A stretch of 42,623 nucleotides of DNA from Faecalibacterium sp. An121 (GTDB lineage: Bacteria; Bacillota; Clostridia; Oscillospirales; Ruminococcaceae). Where the stretch lies: positions 1 to 42,623 of the forward strand of contig NZ_NFLM01000021.1 of assembly GCF_002160915.1 (NCBI RefSeq). The letters are read 5' to 3'. The notes beneath the pieces were generated by a model. That model was not told where the DNA came from. It saw only the letters and a program-made list of their open reading frames with translations, and did no database searches. Position 1 is the stretch's first letter; each line of letters starts with the position of its first letter. Of the stretch, positions 6,681-15,046 are shown in pieces. The position numbers and the translations under genes were made by a program.

Positions 6681-7613
6681 TCAGCGCATCTTCTCCCGTT
6701 CCAGGAAAAACCGGAGGGCGCCCAGGAGGTTGGCGTCGTTGCCGTACTTGCAGCGCACCACTTCGGGCTTGCCGAAGGGGGTGAAGAAGATGGCGTCGTA
6801 CAGCTGCCCGAGCTTTTCCCGGATGATGCCGGTGACCTCGGGCCGGGCGCTGATCCCGCCGCCGATGGCGTAGCGCTCCAGGTCCAGCACCGACTGGACC
6901 GCATAGATGCCGGCGGCGGTCATCTCGCCAAAGGTATCCAGCGCTTCCACGGCCTCCTTCTCCCCGGCGTCGTAGGCCGCAAAGAACTGCAGGCCGTCCA
7001 GCCCCGCCGGGTCCACCCCCTTGCGGATGGCGTACTGGTGCAGCAGGCCGGTGGCCGAGGCATAGTGGGCCCACAGCAGGTCGGTGTCCAGGTCATGGGA
7101 GCCCTTGCCCATCCCCGCCAGCCCCGCAAACCGCACCGGCAGCACCGACAGCTCCCCGGCCGCAAAGGTGGTCCCCATCCAGACCTTGCCGTCCAGCACC
7201 ACGCCGCCGCCGGTGCCGGTGCCCAGCACCACCACCGCGCCGTTGGACACCCCCTGCAGCGCGCCGCTCCACAGCTCTGCGCTGGCGGCGCACTTGGCGT
7301 CGTTGGCCGCGCACACCGGCTGGCCCAGACACGCGGCAAACAGCTGTCCCACCGGCGTATCCCGGATGTAGGTGAACATCCCGCCGGTGTGGGCGATGCC
7401 GCGCTTTGTATCGATCCGGCCCGGCATCGAGACGGCCACGCCCGCATACGCCCCCTGGAACTGCTGTCCGATGCCGCGCAGCACCTCCAGCAGATGCTCC
7501 ATGCTGTCCAGGGGGGAGGGGACCTTCCCGCTGGCTGCGATCTCGCCCTGGGGCTCCATCAGGGCATACTTGATGAAGGTGCCCCCCATATCCAGCGCCA
7601 AATACCGCTTCAT
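6681..7613 (-). CDS. ROK-family sugar kinase or regulator
   Basis: A 310-residue ROK protein with the actin-like ATPase fold: phosphate-1 loop LDMGGTFIKYA (residues 7-17), catalytic Asp in CAANDAKCAA, phosphate-2 loop LGTGTGGGVV, and adenosine motif AIGGGIS. There is no N-terminal DNA-binding domain, so it is more likely a kinase than a repressor. The Cys-rich zinc motif typical of bacterial glucokinases and fructokinases of this family (CxCGxxGC) is absent, so the substrate cannot be assigned. It follows an aldo/keto reductase gene by 30 bp on the same strand and is probably co-transcribed. Confidence 0.88.
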   Translation of the reverse strand: MKRYLALDMGGTFIKYALMEPQGEIAASGKVPSPLDSMEHLLEVLRGIGQQFQGAYAGVAVSMPGRIDTKRGIAHTGGMFTYIRDTPVGQLFAACLGQPVCAANDAKCAASAELWSGALQGVSNGAVVVLGTGTGGGVVLDGKVWMGTTFAAGELSVLPVRFAGLAGMGKGSHDLDTDLLWAHYASATGLLHQYAIRKGVDPAGLDGLQFFAAYDAGEKEAVEALDTFGEMTAAGIYAVQSVLDLERYAIGGGISARPEVTGIIREKLGQLYDAIFFTPFGKPEVVRCKYGNDANLLGALRFFLEREKMR

Positions 7614-7643
7614 ACCCTTGTTCCTTTCTGCAAATACGCTGCC

Positions 7644-8444
7644 TCAATACCAGCCAAACAGGGACTGCCCGCCATCCAGGGCGCGGATCCGTTCCATCTC
7701 CTGTTCGGTGAGGGCAAAGTCGAAGATGGCAAAGTTTTCCTCCATCCGCTGCCGGTGCACCGTCTTGGGGATCACCCCGATCCCGTTCTGCACCAGATAC
7801 CGCAGGGCCGCCTGGGCAGCCGTCTTGCGGTGGGCCGCGCCGGCCTGCACCAGCTCGGGCTGCGCAAAAATGTCCCGCCGCCCCTCGGTGAAGGGGGCCC
7901 AGGACTGCATCCGGATGCCGCGCGCCGCCAGCCACTTCTGCAGCTCCAGCCGGGGATGGTAGACGTGGGACTCGATCTGGTCCACCGCCGGCGTCACCCG
8001 GCAGCAGGCCAGCAGCCGCTCCAGGGCCGCCTGGTCAAAGTTGGACACCCCGATGGCCCGTATCCTGCCGGCGTCATAGGCCTCCTCCAGGGCGCGGTAC
8101 ATGGCGGGCGCCTCCGGATAGGGCTCATGGATCAGCATCAGGTCGATGTAATCCACCCCCAGCGCCCGCAGGGAATCCTCCACCCCCTGCCAGGCCTTTT
8201 CATAGCTGGCGCTGGGGCGGTAGAGCTTGGTGGTGAGGAAGATCTCCTCCCGGGGCAGGCCGCTCTGGCGCACCGCCCGCCCCACCATCTCCTCGTTGCC
8301 GTACATCTGGGCGGTGTCCAGCAGGCGGTAACCCACCTCCAGGGCCTGGCGGATGCAGCGGCAGCCCTCCTCGCCCCGCACCTCCCAGGTGCCATAGCCC
8401 AGCAGGGGCATCCGTACCCCGTTGTTCAGCGTCGTATACTCCAT
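7644..8444 (-). CDS. Aldo/keto reductase
   Basis: A 266-residue NADPH-dependent aldo/keto reductase. The catalytic tetrad is visible: Asp in LLDTAQMYGNE, Tyr in the same motif, Lys in LTTKLY and His in LMLIHEP. The family segments AIGVSNFD and GVIPKTVHRQRMEENFAIFDF are also present. AGGAGG lies upstream of the ATG chosen here; an upstream in-frame extension lacks homology. A promoter (AGTCGA/ATTGTA on the plus strand, 17-bp spacer, 8478-8506) lies upstream. It is first of a probable two-gene unit with the ROK gene; the substrate is unknown. Confidence 0.92.
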   Translation of the reverse strand: MEYTTLNNGVRMPLLGYGTWEVRGEEGCRCIRQALEVGYRLLDTAQMYGNEEMVGRAVRQSGLPREEIFLTTKLYRPSASYEKAWQGVEDSLRALGVDYIDLMLIHEPYPEAPAMYRALEEAYDAGRIRAIGVSNFDQAALERLLACCRVTPAVDQIESHVYHPRLELQKWLAARGIRMQSWAPFTEGRRDIFAQPELVQAGAAHRKTAAQAALRYLVQNGIGVIPKTVHRQRMEENFAIFDFALTEQEMERIRALDGGQSLFGWY

Positions 8445-8477
8445 GACCTGCCCTCCTGCACGTTCCGCTTTTGGACC

Positions 8478-8506
8478 ATTGTACCACACCGCCGCGGCCA
8501 AGTCGA
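8478..8506 (-). promoter_or_regulatory. Aldo/keto reductase-ROK promoter
   Basis: Minus strand: -35 TCGACT, 17-bp spacer, -10 TACAAT with an upstream TGG (extended -10). Confidence 0.55.
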
Positions 8507-8522
8507 GGGCGCCGGGCCCTTT

Positions 8523-9791
8523 TCAGGCCGCCGGGACGGGCACCGTGAAGGTAAAGCAGAACCAGCGGTCCTTGCAGCTGATGGCGTACTCGCCGCCATA
8601 GCGGACCAGCACGCTGCGCACGTTGGCCAGGCCCACCCCGTGGCCCGGCTCCTGCTTGGTGGAGGCGGGCAGCTCGTCCCCGTGAAGGGGCACATCCTCC
8701 CGGACGCGGTTGCGCACCGACACCACATATTCCCCGTCCATCTGTTTGATGCGGACGTTGATCTGGGGCGGGTCGGCCTGGGCGGCCGCGCGGATGGCGT
8801 TGTCCAGCAGGTTGCTGATCACCGTCACCATGTCGGTGTTGCTGAGGGGGAACTGCCTGAGGTCGCACAGATCGAAGTTCATCATGATCTCTTTTTCCGA
8901 GGCGCTGTGATAGGCCCGGCTGAGCAGCGCGTCCAGCAGGGGGTTGTGGGTGTTGACCACCGACGTTCCCGCCGAGATGCGCTGGGCCACGCTGGCCAGG
9001 TACTCCCTGGCCCCGGCGGCGTCCCCCTTGTTCAGGTAGAAGTTGACCGCGTCCATGTGGTTGGTGAACTCATGGGTCAGGCGGCGCTGGGCCTGGTAGG
9101 ATTCCATCAGGGCGTCGGCCCGCTCCTGCTCCATCTTCATCTGCAGGGCGGTCTGGTTGGCCTGGGCCAGCCGGGCGTTGAAGATGGCCAGCAGCGCAAA
9201 GTAGATCATCACCGAGATGACCAGGCCCAGGCAGATCAAAAACAGAAACTCATATTGCAGCGACATCTGCCCAAACGCCGTCAGGATGACGCTCAGCAGC
9301 GTCAGCACGGTCAGGTACAGGCCGCTGAGCCGCCGCTGCACCGGCTCCTCCACCCAGGACTGCTTTTTCAGCACCCGGATGCCCAGGTAGACGAACAGGT
9401 TGAGCAGAAGGTACAGCACCATGATCTCGGGCGTCAGCCAGACCTGGGCCAGCCGGATCTGGCGGAACCGGGCCACCAGCGACCCCAGCAGGTTGCCATA
9501 GAACAGGGTGATCCCGCCGCAGGCCACCACCGAAAACGCCTTTTTGGTCAGCGTGCCCCCAAAGAACATCGAGGCCATCAGCATCCGCAGCGCGTTGAAA
9601 AACAGCGCCCAGAACGAAAAGGCGGTGTAATGCCCCCACAGCCCCTGGGTGGCGGCCCACAGGGCCAGCGAGCCAGCCACCGACGCCCACAGGGGCAGCC
9701 GGCCCTTGCCCAGCAGGGCGTACTGGATCTGCAGTGCAGCCAAAAACTCCCCCAGGCAGGGCAGCGCCAGCGATTGCAGCGCATCAGACAT
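8523..9791 (-). CDS. AgrC/ComD-like sensor histidine kinase
   Basis: About 422 residues: six or so N-terminal transmembrane helices to about residue 205, a dimerisation/phosphoacceptor helix with RRLTHEFTNHMDAVNFYL (His followed by E-F-x-N-H, HPK10 style), and a GHKL ATPase domain with NLLDNAIRAA and GHGVGLANV. HPK10 kinases usually sense extracellular peptides. The start overlaps the end of the response regulator gene. ATG at 9791 is used; a TTG at 9797 is also possible, with AAGGGG upstream of both. No AgrB or AgrD homologue is nearby, so the ligand is unknown. Confidence 0.88.
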   Translation of the reverse strand: MSDALQSLALPCLGEFLAALQIQYALLGKGRLPLWASVAGSLALWAATQGLWGHYTAFSFWALFFNALRMLMASMFFGGTLTKKAFSVVACGGITLFYGNLLGSLVARFRQIRLAQVWLTPEIMVLYLLLNLFVYLGIRVLKKQSWVEEPVQRRLSGLYLTVLTLLSVILTAFGQMSLQYEFLFLICLGLVISVMIYFALLAIFNARLAQANQTALQMKMEQERADALMESYQAQRRLTHEFTNHMDAVNFYLNKGDAAGAREYLASVAQRISAGTSVVNTHNPLLDALLSRAYHSASEKEIMMNFDLCDLRQFPLSNTDMVTVISNLLDNAIRAAAQADPPQINVRIKQMDGEYVVSVRNRVREDVPLHGDELPASTKQEPGHGVGLANVRSVLVRYGGEYAISCKDRWFCFTFTVPVPAA

Positions 9792-10506
9792 CTCCAAACC
9801 GCCCCTTCCATTCCAGATAGATGCTCCGCACTTGGGCGTAGCTGGTGCGGCTGACGCTCAGCTCCACGCCGTTGTCCATCCACACCTTGTACCCGATGAT
9901 CCGCCGGACATACCGCATATTGACCACCGCGCTGCGCCCTATGCGCAAAAAGCCGCTCTCAAACAGGGCGTTTGGCAGCTCGGACAGCTTGCCGTAGAAG
10001 ATGCACAGGGGCTGGCGGGGCACCCGGCCCAGCACCTGGATCCTGCGCCCCGCGCTCTCCAGCGAAAAGATGTCGTCGTAGGGCACCCGCACCATCTCCC
10101 GGTTGACTTCCGCCAGCAGCACCTTCTGTTTTTTGAACATCTCGGCGTACAGGTCCTCCAGGCAGGCCGGCAGCGCCCGGCGGATATCCCCTTTCAGGAT
10201 GTAGCGGAACGCGCTGACCGTGTATCCCTGGGGCGCAAACTCCAGATAGGCCGATATGTACACCAGCATGATGGACGGGTTTTTCTGCTTGAGGATGCGC
10301 CCCAGCTCGATGCCGTTGGCGGTGACCAGGTCCACATCCAGAAACGCCAGCTGGTACAGCTCCAGCCCTTCCAGGGCCATCATCTCCCCCGCGCTGATGC
10401 AGATCCTGCACTCCGCCGGCAGATGCCGGGCCGCAAAAAAGGGCTGCACCATCTTCTGCACCCGCTGGCAAAATCCGAGGTCGTCATCGCAAATCAAGAT
10501 CTTCAT
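9784..10506 (-). CDS. LytTR-family response regulator
   Basis: A 240-residue regulator. The N-terminal CheY-like receiver (MKILICDDD acidic cluster, phosphoacceptor Asp in LAFLDVDL) is followed by a C-terminal LytTR DNA-binding domain, with YDDIFSLESAGRRIQVLG and GFLRIGRSAVVNMRYV as family hallmarks. It pairs with the overlapping kinase gene downstream. Translation starts at the ATG at 10506, with GAGGGGA upstream, so the longer in-frame extension is not used. A consensus TTGACA/TATTTT promoter is at 10582-10610. Such pairs often control peptide-sensing or cell-surface genes; the targets here are unknown. Confidence 0.92.
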   Translation of the reverse strand: MKILICDDDLGFCQRVQKMVQPFFAARHLPAECRICISAGEMMALEGLELYQLAFLDVDLVTANGIELGRILKQKNPSIMLVYISAYLEFAPQGYTVSAFRYILKGDIRRALPACLEDLYAEMFKKQKVLLAEVNREMVRVPYDDIFSLESAGRRIQVLGRVPRQPLCIFYGKLSELPNALFESGFLRIGRSAVVNMRYVRRIIGYKVWMDNGVELSVSRTSYAQVRSIYLEWKGRFGDV

Positions 10507-10581
10507 ACACCCTGTTCCCCTCTGTCCCAAAGCCCGCCCGGGTCCGCGCCGGGCCGGCATCCTGCACCTTTATTATCATAA

Positions 10582-10610
10582 AAAATACACAATTTTACAG
10601 GGCTTGTCAA
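10582..10610 (-). promoter_or_regulatory. Promoter of the LytTR two-component pair
   Basis: Minus strand: TTGACA, 17-bp spacer, TATTTT. A TATGAT follows shortly downstream. The untranslated leader is about 75 nt. Confidence 0.65.
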
Positions 10611-10635
10611 GCCGGGCGGGCGGGGCCGGACCCCA

Positions 10636-10677
10636 AAAAGCAGCCCCCGCCTTCCTGGCCGGAGAGCGGGGGCTTTG
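10636..10677 (-). terminator. Terminator of gpsA
   Basis: Minus strand: AGCCCCCGC/GCGGGGGCT stem, loop of about 15 nt, then CTGCTTTTTGG. Confidence 0.8.
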
Positions 10678-10705
10678 GTTCTGTCGATGGATCGCCGCGG
10701 CTTTC

Positions 10706-11722
10706 TCAGCCGGGCAGCTCGTCTTTGGGGTCGCGGTTCATCAGGGTGTCCACCGCGTCGGCGGCGCTCATCCCCTGGTTGACCACAGCGTTCACCGTCT
10801 GGACGATGGGCATATCCACCCGGTAGCGCCGGGCCAGCTCCAGGGCGGCGGGCAGGGCGTTCATCCCTTCCACCACCATGCCCACTTCCTGCACGGCCTG
10901 GGAGGGGGTGCGGCCCTTGCCGATCAGCTGGCCGGCCCGGTTGTTGCGGCTGTGCTGGCTGGTGGCGGTGACGATCAGGTCGCCGATGCCGGCCAGGCCC
11001 GCAAAGGTATGGACGTTGCAGCCCATGGCCACACCCAGCCGGGCGATCTCGGCGATGCCGCGGGTGATGAGGGCCGCCCGGGCATTGTCGCCATAGCCCA
11101 GGCCGGTGGAGATGCCCACCCCCAGGGCGATGACGTTTTTGAGGGCGCCGCTCAGCTCCACCCCCTTGATGTCGGGGTTGGTGTACACCCGCATACACTG
11201 GTTGGTAAACGCCTCCTGGATGATGGCTGCGGCCTCGGCGTCCGGAGAGGCCGACACGATGGTGGTGGGCAGGTCCAGGGCCACCTCCTCGGCGTGGGTG
11301 GGGCCGGACAGGGCCACCAGGCGGATGCCGCGGGGACCGTCCTCCTTGCCCAGCTCGTCGGCCAGCACCTCGGTCATGGTGAACAGGGTCTCGGGCTCGA
11401 TGCCCTTGGCCACATCCACGATCAGCTGGCCATAGCGGATATAGGGGCGCGCCTTGGCCGCCGTGGAGCGGACGAACACCGAAGGCACCGCAAACACCAG
11501 GATATCCTGGCCGCTGCACACCTCGGCGATCTCCTTGGTAAAGCGCAGCGACTCGGGCAGCACCATACCGGGCAGGTTGGGATGGACCCGCGTGCGGGCC
11601 AGGTCCTCCACCTCTTTGGGGATGGCCGACCAGACCAGCACGTCGCTGCCGTTGACCGCCAGCATCCGGGCCAGGGCGATGCCCCAGGTGCCTGCACCCA
11701 AAATACCAATTTTTCGTGCCAT
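10706..11722 (-). CDS. gpsA: Glycerol-3-phosphate dehydrogenase [NAD(P)+]
   Basis: Reduces dihydroxyacetone phosphate to sn-glycerol 3-phosphate for phospholipid synthesis; cytoplasmic. The protein has 338 residues. The Rossmann motif GILGAGTWG (6-14) is followed by DVAKGIE, LSGPTHAEEVA, the catalytic-Lys region SGALKNVIALGVG, and GLGYGDNARAALITRG. The start is the ATG at 11722 behind GGAGGT; the long in-frame upstream extension is not family-like. The promoter (TTGACG, 18 bp, TACAAT at 11777-11806) overlaps the end of the upstream gene. Confidence 0.96.
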   Translation of the reverse strand: MARKIGILGAGTWGIALARMLAVNGSDVLVWSAIPKEVEDLARTRVHPNLPGMVLPESLRFTKEIAEVCSGQDILVFAVPSVFVRSTAAKARPYIRYGQLIVDVAKGIEPETLFTMTEVLADELGKEDGPRGIRLVALSGPTHAEEVALDLPTTIVSASPDAEAAAIIQEAFTNQCMRVYTNPDIKGVELSGALKNVIALGVGISTGLGYGDNARAALITRGIAEIARLGVAMGCNVHTFAGLAGIGDLIVTATSQHSRNNRAGQLIGKGRTPSQAVQEVGMVVEGMNALPAALELARRYRVDMPIVQTVNAVVNQGMSAADAVDTLMNRDPKDELPG

Positions 11723-11776
11723 TGCTCGCAACCTCCGTATTCTCACCCCGGCTGTGCGGGGCGAATTTCTTCTTCT

Positions 11777-11806
11777 ATTGTACCCCAAAACCGCAGGGCC
11801 CGTCAA
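11777..11806 (-). promoter_or_regulatory. gpsA promoter
   Basis: Minus strand: TTGACG, 18-bp spacer, TACAAT; it overlaps the stop codon of the Pr6Pr-like gene. Confidence 0.6.
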
Positions 11807-12438
11807 GACGCCCGCCGGCCGCCGCCCAGCTTCCACACCGCCAGGGCGATGAGGGCGTTGCCCCCCAGGATGGTCACCATCCACAGCGCCGAGACCCACA
11901 CCGGCTGCTCGTAAACATACAGGAACGGATAGGGTCCTTTATACACTTTGGCAATGTTGGCGGCCAGCACCACACTGCCGTACAGCAGCGTAGGCACCAG
12001 GGCATACCGCACCGTGCGCCGGGGCAGGGCCGGGGCGCGTTCCAGCAGGGTAAAGGACAGGAAGGCGAGCACCGGATTGAGGAAGTGATTGTACAGCATC
12101 GAGCTGGTCAGCAGCATGACATAATGGCCGTCGGGGCCATACATGGGGGCCAGCACAAACACCACCGTCAAAAAGGTCAGCATCAGGCAGCAGGTGACGA
12201 CATACTTGAGGGTGCGGGCCCAGGCCGGCATCTCGCCCCCGGTGCACAGCGCCCGCAGCTGGCACAGGGCCACCGCCAGGCAGACCGCCATCGCAAAGAG
12301 GTTGGACAGCTCGGTGTAAAAAAGAAACATCTGTTCCCGGACCCCGCTCCAGCTCAGGGGGATGGCAACGGTCTCCATCCCAAAAACAGCCAGGTTGGCC
12401 AGGATCGAAAGCGCCTTCTGCAGGCGGCTGGTATGCAT
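11803..12438 (-). CDS. Pr6Pr-like integral membrane protein
   Basis: About 211 residues with six hydrophobic helices. It carries the motifs FLFYTELSNLFAM and LYNHFLNPVLAFLSF, which resemble the Pr6Pr family of small six-helix membrane proteins of unknown function. GGGAG lies 8 nt before the ATG. It lies between pgsA (50 bp upstream) and gpsA on the same strand. Both neighbours act in phospholipid synthesis, so a membrane-related role is possible, but this is only context. Confidence 0.75.
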   Translation of the reverse strand: MHTSRLQKALSILANLAVFGMETVAIPLSWSGVREQMFLFYTELSNLFAMAVCLAVALCQLRALCTGGEMPAWARTLKYVVTCCLMLTFLTVVFVLAPMYGPDGHYVMLLTSSMLYNHFLNPVLAFLSFTLLERAPALPRRTVRYALVPTLLYGSVVLAANIAKVYKGPYPFLYVYEQPVWVSALWMVTILGGNALIALAVWKLGGGRRAS

Positions 12439-12489
12439 CAATCGGTCTCCCTCCCAGCAGAAAGAGCGGGCCCGACAGCCCGCCCCCTT

Positions 12490-13071
12490 TTATTTTGCCG
12501 TGTTGATGAAATGGCGGTTGTCCACCAGGTACTTGATGCCCGAAATGGCGGTGACCGCGGCCACCAGCCAGCACAGGGCGCTGGAGATCAGGCAGACCGC
12601 CATGGTATCGGTGGGCCCGGCCAGGGCGGCGGCAAAGTAATAGAAGATGATGCTCAGCATTTGCAGCACCGTCTTGACCTTGCCCCACATGTTGGCCGCG
12701 ATCACCTTGCCGTCCTTGGCGCCGGCCGCCACCATCCGCAGGCCCGACACCGCAAACTCCCGGGCCAGGATGACCGCCAGCACCACCGGCGAACACACCC
12801 CGTCCCGCATCATATACAAAAAGGCGACCGTGGTCAGCAGCTTGTCGGCCAGCGGGTCGGCAAACTTGCCAAAGTCGGTGATCAAATGCCACTTGCGGGC
12901 CAGGTGTCCGTCCAGATAGTCGGTGAAGCTGGCCACCGCAAACACCACGCCCGCCGCCAGATACCAGGCGGCTGTATACCCTTCCGTGTTGTACCGGGTC
13001 ATGGACGCAAACACCATGAACACCGGCACCAGCAGGATGCGGGCCATTGTCAATTTGTTGGGCAGGTTCAT
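12490..13071 (-). CDS. pgsA: CDP-diacylglycerol-glycerol-3-phosphate 3-phosphatidyltransferase
   Basis: Membrane enzyme that makes phosphatidylglycerol phosphate. It has 193 residues and several transmembrane helices. The complete CDP-alcohol phosphotransferase signature D-x2-D-G-x2-A-R-x8-G-x3-D-x3-D is present: D51, D54 G55, A58 R59, G68, D72, D76. AGGAGG lies 8 nt before the ATG. gpsA, which makes its glycerol-3-phosphate substrate, lies two genes downstream. A nested inverted repeat (13101-13137) sits in its leader. Confidence 0.94.
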   Translation of the reverse strand: MNLPNKLTMARILLVPVFMVFASMTRYNTEGYTAAWYLAAGVVFAVASFTDYLDGHLARKWHLITDFGKFADPLADKLLTTVAFLYMMRDGVCSPVVLAVILAREFAVSGLRMVAAGAKDGKVIAANMWGKVKTVLQMLSIIFYYFAAALAGPTDTMAVCLISSALCWLVAAVTAISGIKYLVDNRHFINTAK

Positions 13072-13100
13072 CACAGATCCCTCCTGATTCGTTCCATTCC

Positions 13101-13137
13101 GGCATATACGCGGCGTTTACGCCTTTTTGTATATGCC
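13101..13137. other. Nested inverted repeat in the rimO-pgsA gap
   Basis: GGCATATAC (13101-13109) and GTATATGCC (13129-13137) form the outer stem; GGCG/CGCC around TTTA forms an inner stem. A second small hairpin, CCGGA/TCCGG, follows at 13148-13165. It may be a processing or attenuation structure between two same-strand genes. Confidence 0.45.
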
Positions 13138-13175
13138 TTCTGCCCTGCCGGAGCTTACGTTCCGGAATAGCTCAG

Positions 13176-14546
13176 TCATGCATTCCCCTCTGTATTTTCC
13201 CCGTCCAGCCGGCCGTACAGGTCGTACAGGTCGCTCTCCTCGATATGGACGTCGTAGAACCGGCCGGGGTAAAGGGGTTCCTCGCTGGCGACGCACACCG
13301 CCCCGTCGATCTCGGGGGCGTCTGCGGCGGTGCGGCAGATGTACAGCCCGCTCTCATCGTCCAGGCCGTCGCACAGCACCCGCAGCGTCTGGCCCACCTT
13401 GCCGGCCTGCTTGCGGGACATGATGCCGGTCTGGATCTCCATGATGAGGTCGGCGCGGCGCTTTTTGGTCTCCTCGTCGATCTGGCCTTCCATCGAGGCG
13501 GCCCGGGTGTTCTCCTCCGCCGAATAGGCAAAGCAGCCCAGCCGGTCGAACTGCACCTCCTTGACGAACGCGCACAGCTCCTCGAACTGGGCCTCGGTCT
13601 CCCCGGGGAAACCCGCGATGAGGGTGGTGCGCAGGGTGATGCCGGGGATGGCCGCACGCAGCCTGGCGATCACATCCAGCAGCTCCTGCCGGGTGGAACG
13701 GCGGTTCATGTTGTGCAGGATCTCGTCGTTGCAGTGCTGGATGGGCAGATCCAGGTAGGGCAGCACCTTGGGGTTGCGCTGCATGGCCGCGATGAAGTCG
13801 TCGGTGATCCGCTCGGGGTAGGCGTAGAGGATGCGGATCCACTCGATCCCCTCGATCTCGTTCAGGCGGTCCAGCAATGCGCAGATGCTGCCGGGTCTGC
13901 CCCAGTCCTCGCCATAGGCGGTGGGGTCCTGCGCCACCACCACCAGCTCCTTGACCCCTTCGCTGGCCAGCCACCGGGCCTCCGCCACACAGTCATCCAT
14001 TTCCCGGCTGCGCAGCGGCCCCCGGATCAGCGGGATGGCGCAGTAGTGGCAGCGGTTGTTGCAGCCCTCCGCGATCTTGAGGTAGGCGTAGTGGGCCGGC
14101 GTACCGATCACCCGCTTGCCTCCCAGGGGGAAGTCCCGCTTGGGGCCGTAGCTCTCCAGCTGCTCGCCCTCCGCCACACGGGCGGCGATCCGATCGATCA
14201 TCTGGTTGGAGGCGCAGCCCACCACCGCGTCCACCTCGGGGATCTCGGCGCGGATCTGGCTGCGGTAGCGCTCGGCCAGGCAGCCGGTCACCACCACCTT
14301 GAGGCCGGGGTTTTGCTCCTTATAGCTGCACGCCTCCAGGATATTCTCGATGGCCTCCTCCTTTGCGCTCTCGATAAAGCCGCAGGTATTGACCAGCACC
14401 ATGTCGGCGTCCTGGATGTCGGCCACCGTCTCGTGCCCTGCGGCCAGCAGGGTGTAGACCATCCCATCCAGGTCCACCTGGTTTTTGGGACAGCCCAGGG
14501 ATATACAGGCAATTTTCATGTTGTCGCTCGTCTTTCTTGTTTTCAT
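13176..14546 (-). CDS. rimO: Ribosomal protein S12 methylthiotransferase RimO
   Basis: Radical-SAM methylthiotransferase that modifies the aspartate of ribosomal protein S12. The N-terminal MTTase domain has ISLGCPKNQVD, NTCGFIESAK and VTGCLAERY, supplying cluster cysteines. The radical-SAM motif CNNRCHYC and the AEGC and PIQH motifs follow, then a TRAM-like C-terminus. ATG at 14546 overlaps recX by 4 nt (ATGA). A second ATG at 14519, directly before KIACISLGC, is also plausible because homologues often begin there. It is third in recA-recX-rimO. Confidence 0.94.
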   Translation of the reverse strand: MKTRKTSDNMKIACISLGCPKNQVDLDGMVYTLLAAGHETVADIQDADMVLVNTCGFIESAKEEAIENILEACSYKEQNPGLKVVVTGCLAERYRSQIRAEIPEVDAVVGCASNQMIDRIAARVAEGEQLESYGPKRDFPLGGKRVIGTPAHYAYLKIAEGCNNRCHYCAIPLIRGPLRSREMDDCVAEARWLASEGVKELVVVAQDPTAYGEDWGRPGSICALLDRLNEIEGIEWIRILYAYPERITDDFIAAMQRNPKVLPYLDLPIQHCNDEILHNMNRRSTRQELLDVIARLRAAIPGITLRTTLIAGFPGETEAQFEELCAFVKEVQFDRLGCFAYSAEENTRAASMEGQIDEETKKRRADLIMEIQTGIMSRKQAGKVGQTLRVLCDGLDDESGLYICRTAADAPEIDGAVCVASEEPLYPGRFYDVHIEESDLYDLYGRLDGENTEGNA

Positions 14547-15043
14547 TCCTCGCCGGCCCCGTCCAGCGCCTGCCGGATCACCCGGTGGGGAAAGCCCCGC
14601 CGGGCCAGCGCGGCGGCCACCAGGTCCCGCCGGCCCGCGGCCAGCTTGGACCGGTACGGCCCCGCCACCAGGGCGCAGGCGGCCTCCAGCTCGGGGTCCG
14701 CGTCCTCCCGGGGGGCATAGGCCTCCTCCAGGGCGGCGTCGATCTGCTCGTCGGTCAGTCCTTTGCCCCGCAGGGCCATGGCGGCTGCCAGCCGGCTTTT
14801 GCGCGCCCGCTGCAGGCTGCGCGCCTTGAGAAGGGCGTAGCGCGCATCGTCCAGCAGCCCCGCCTGGACCAGGCCGGCCACCGCCTGTGCGGCGGCCTCG
14901 GGGGTGTGATGGGCGCACAGCTTTTCATACAGCTCGGCGGAAGCATAGTCCCGCCCGGCCAGCAGGGCCAGAGCCCGGTTGCGGGCCTCGGCCGGGTCGG
15001 CGGACAGCTCCCGGGGCTTTCGGGGACCGCGCTGCCACGCCAT
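14543..15043 (-). CDS. recX: Regulatory protein RecX
   Basis: A 166-residue, Arg/Ala-rich helical protein of the RecX family, which modulates RecA filaments. Family-like repeats are visible: ALALLAGRDYASAELYEKL (first helical repeat), then GLLDDARYA and a C-terminal ARRGFPHRVIRQAL. It starts 3 nt after the recA stop codon and uses the GGAGG at the end of recA as its ribosome-binding site. Its stop overlaps rimO. The length and the position behind recA support the call. Confidence 0.9.
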   Translation of the reverse strand: MAWQRGPRKPRELSADPAEARNRALALLAGRDYASAELYEKLCAHHTPEAAAQAVAGLVQAGLLDDARYALLKARSLQRARKSRLAAAMALRGKGLTDEQIDAALEEAYAPREDADPELEAACALVAGPYRSKLAAGRRDLVAAALARRGFPHRVIRQALDGAGEE

Positions 15044-15046
15044 GGC

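Noticed and set aside
4363-7074. A 903-codon open frame antisense to feoB and others
   Set aside because: Low-complexity, G/A/H-rich translation typical of a shadow frame in high-GC DNA; feoB on the other strand is unmistakable.
12466-12489. GCGGGC/GCCCGC hairpin followed by T-rich sequence
   Set aside because: The T run is on the plus strand, where no gene ends, and it overlaps the pgsA 3' end; not called as a terminator.
13161-13185. tRNA 5' fragment (GGAATAGCTCAGT)
   Set aside because: Only 13 bases resemble a tRNA; no anticodon or T arm follows, so taken as chance.
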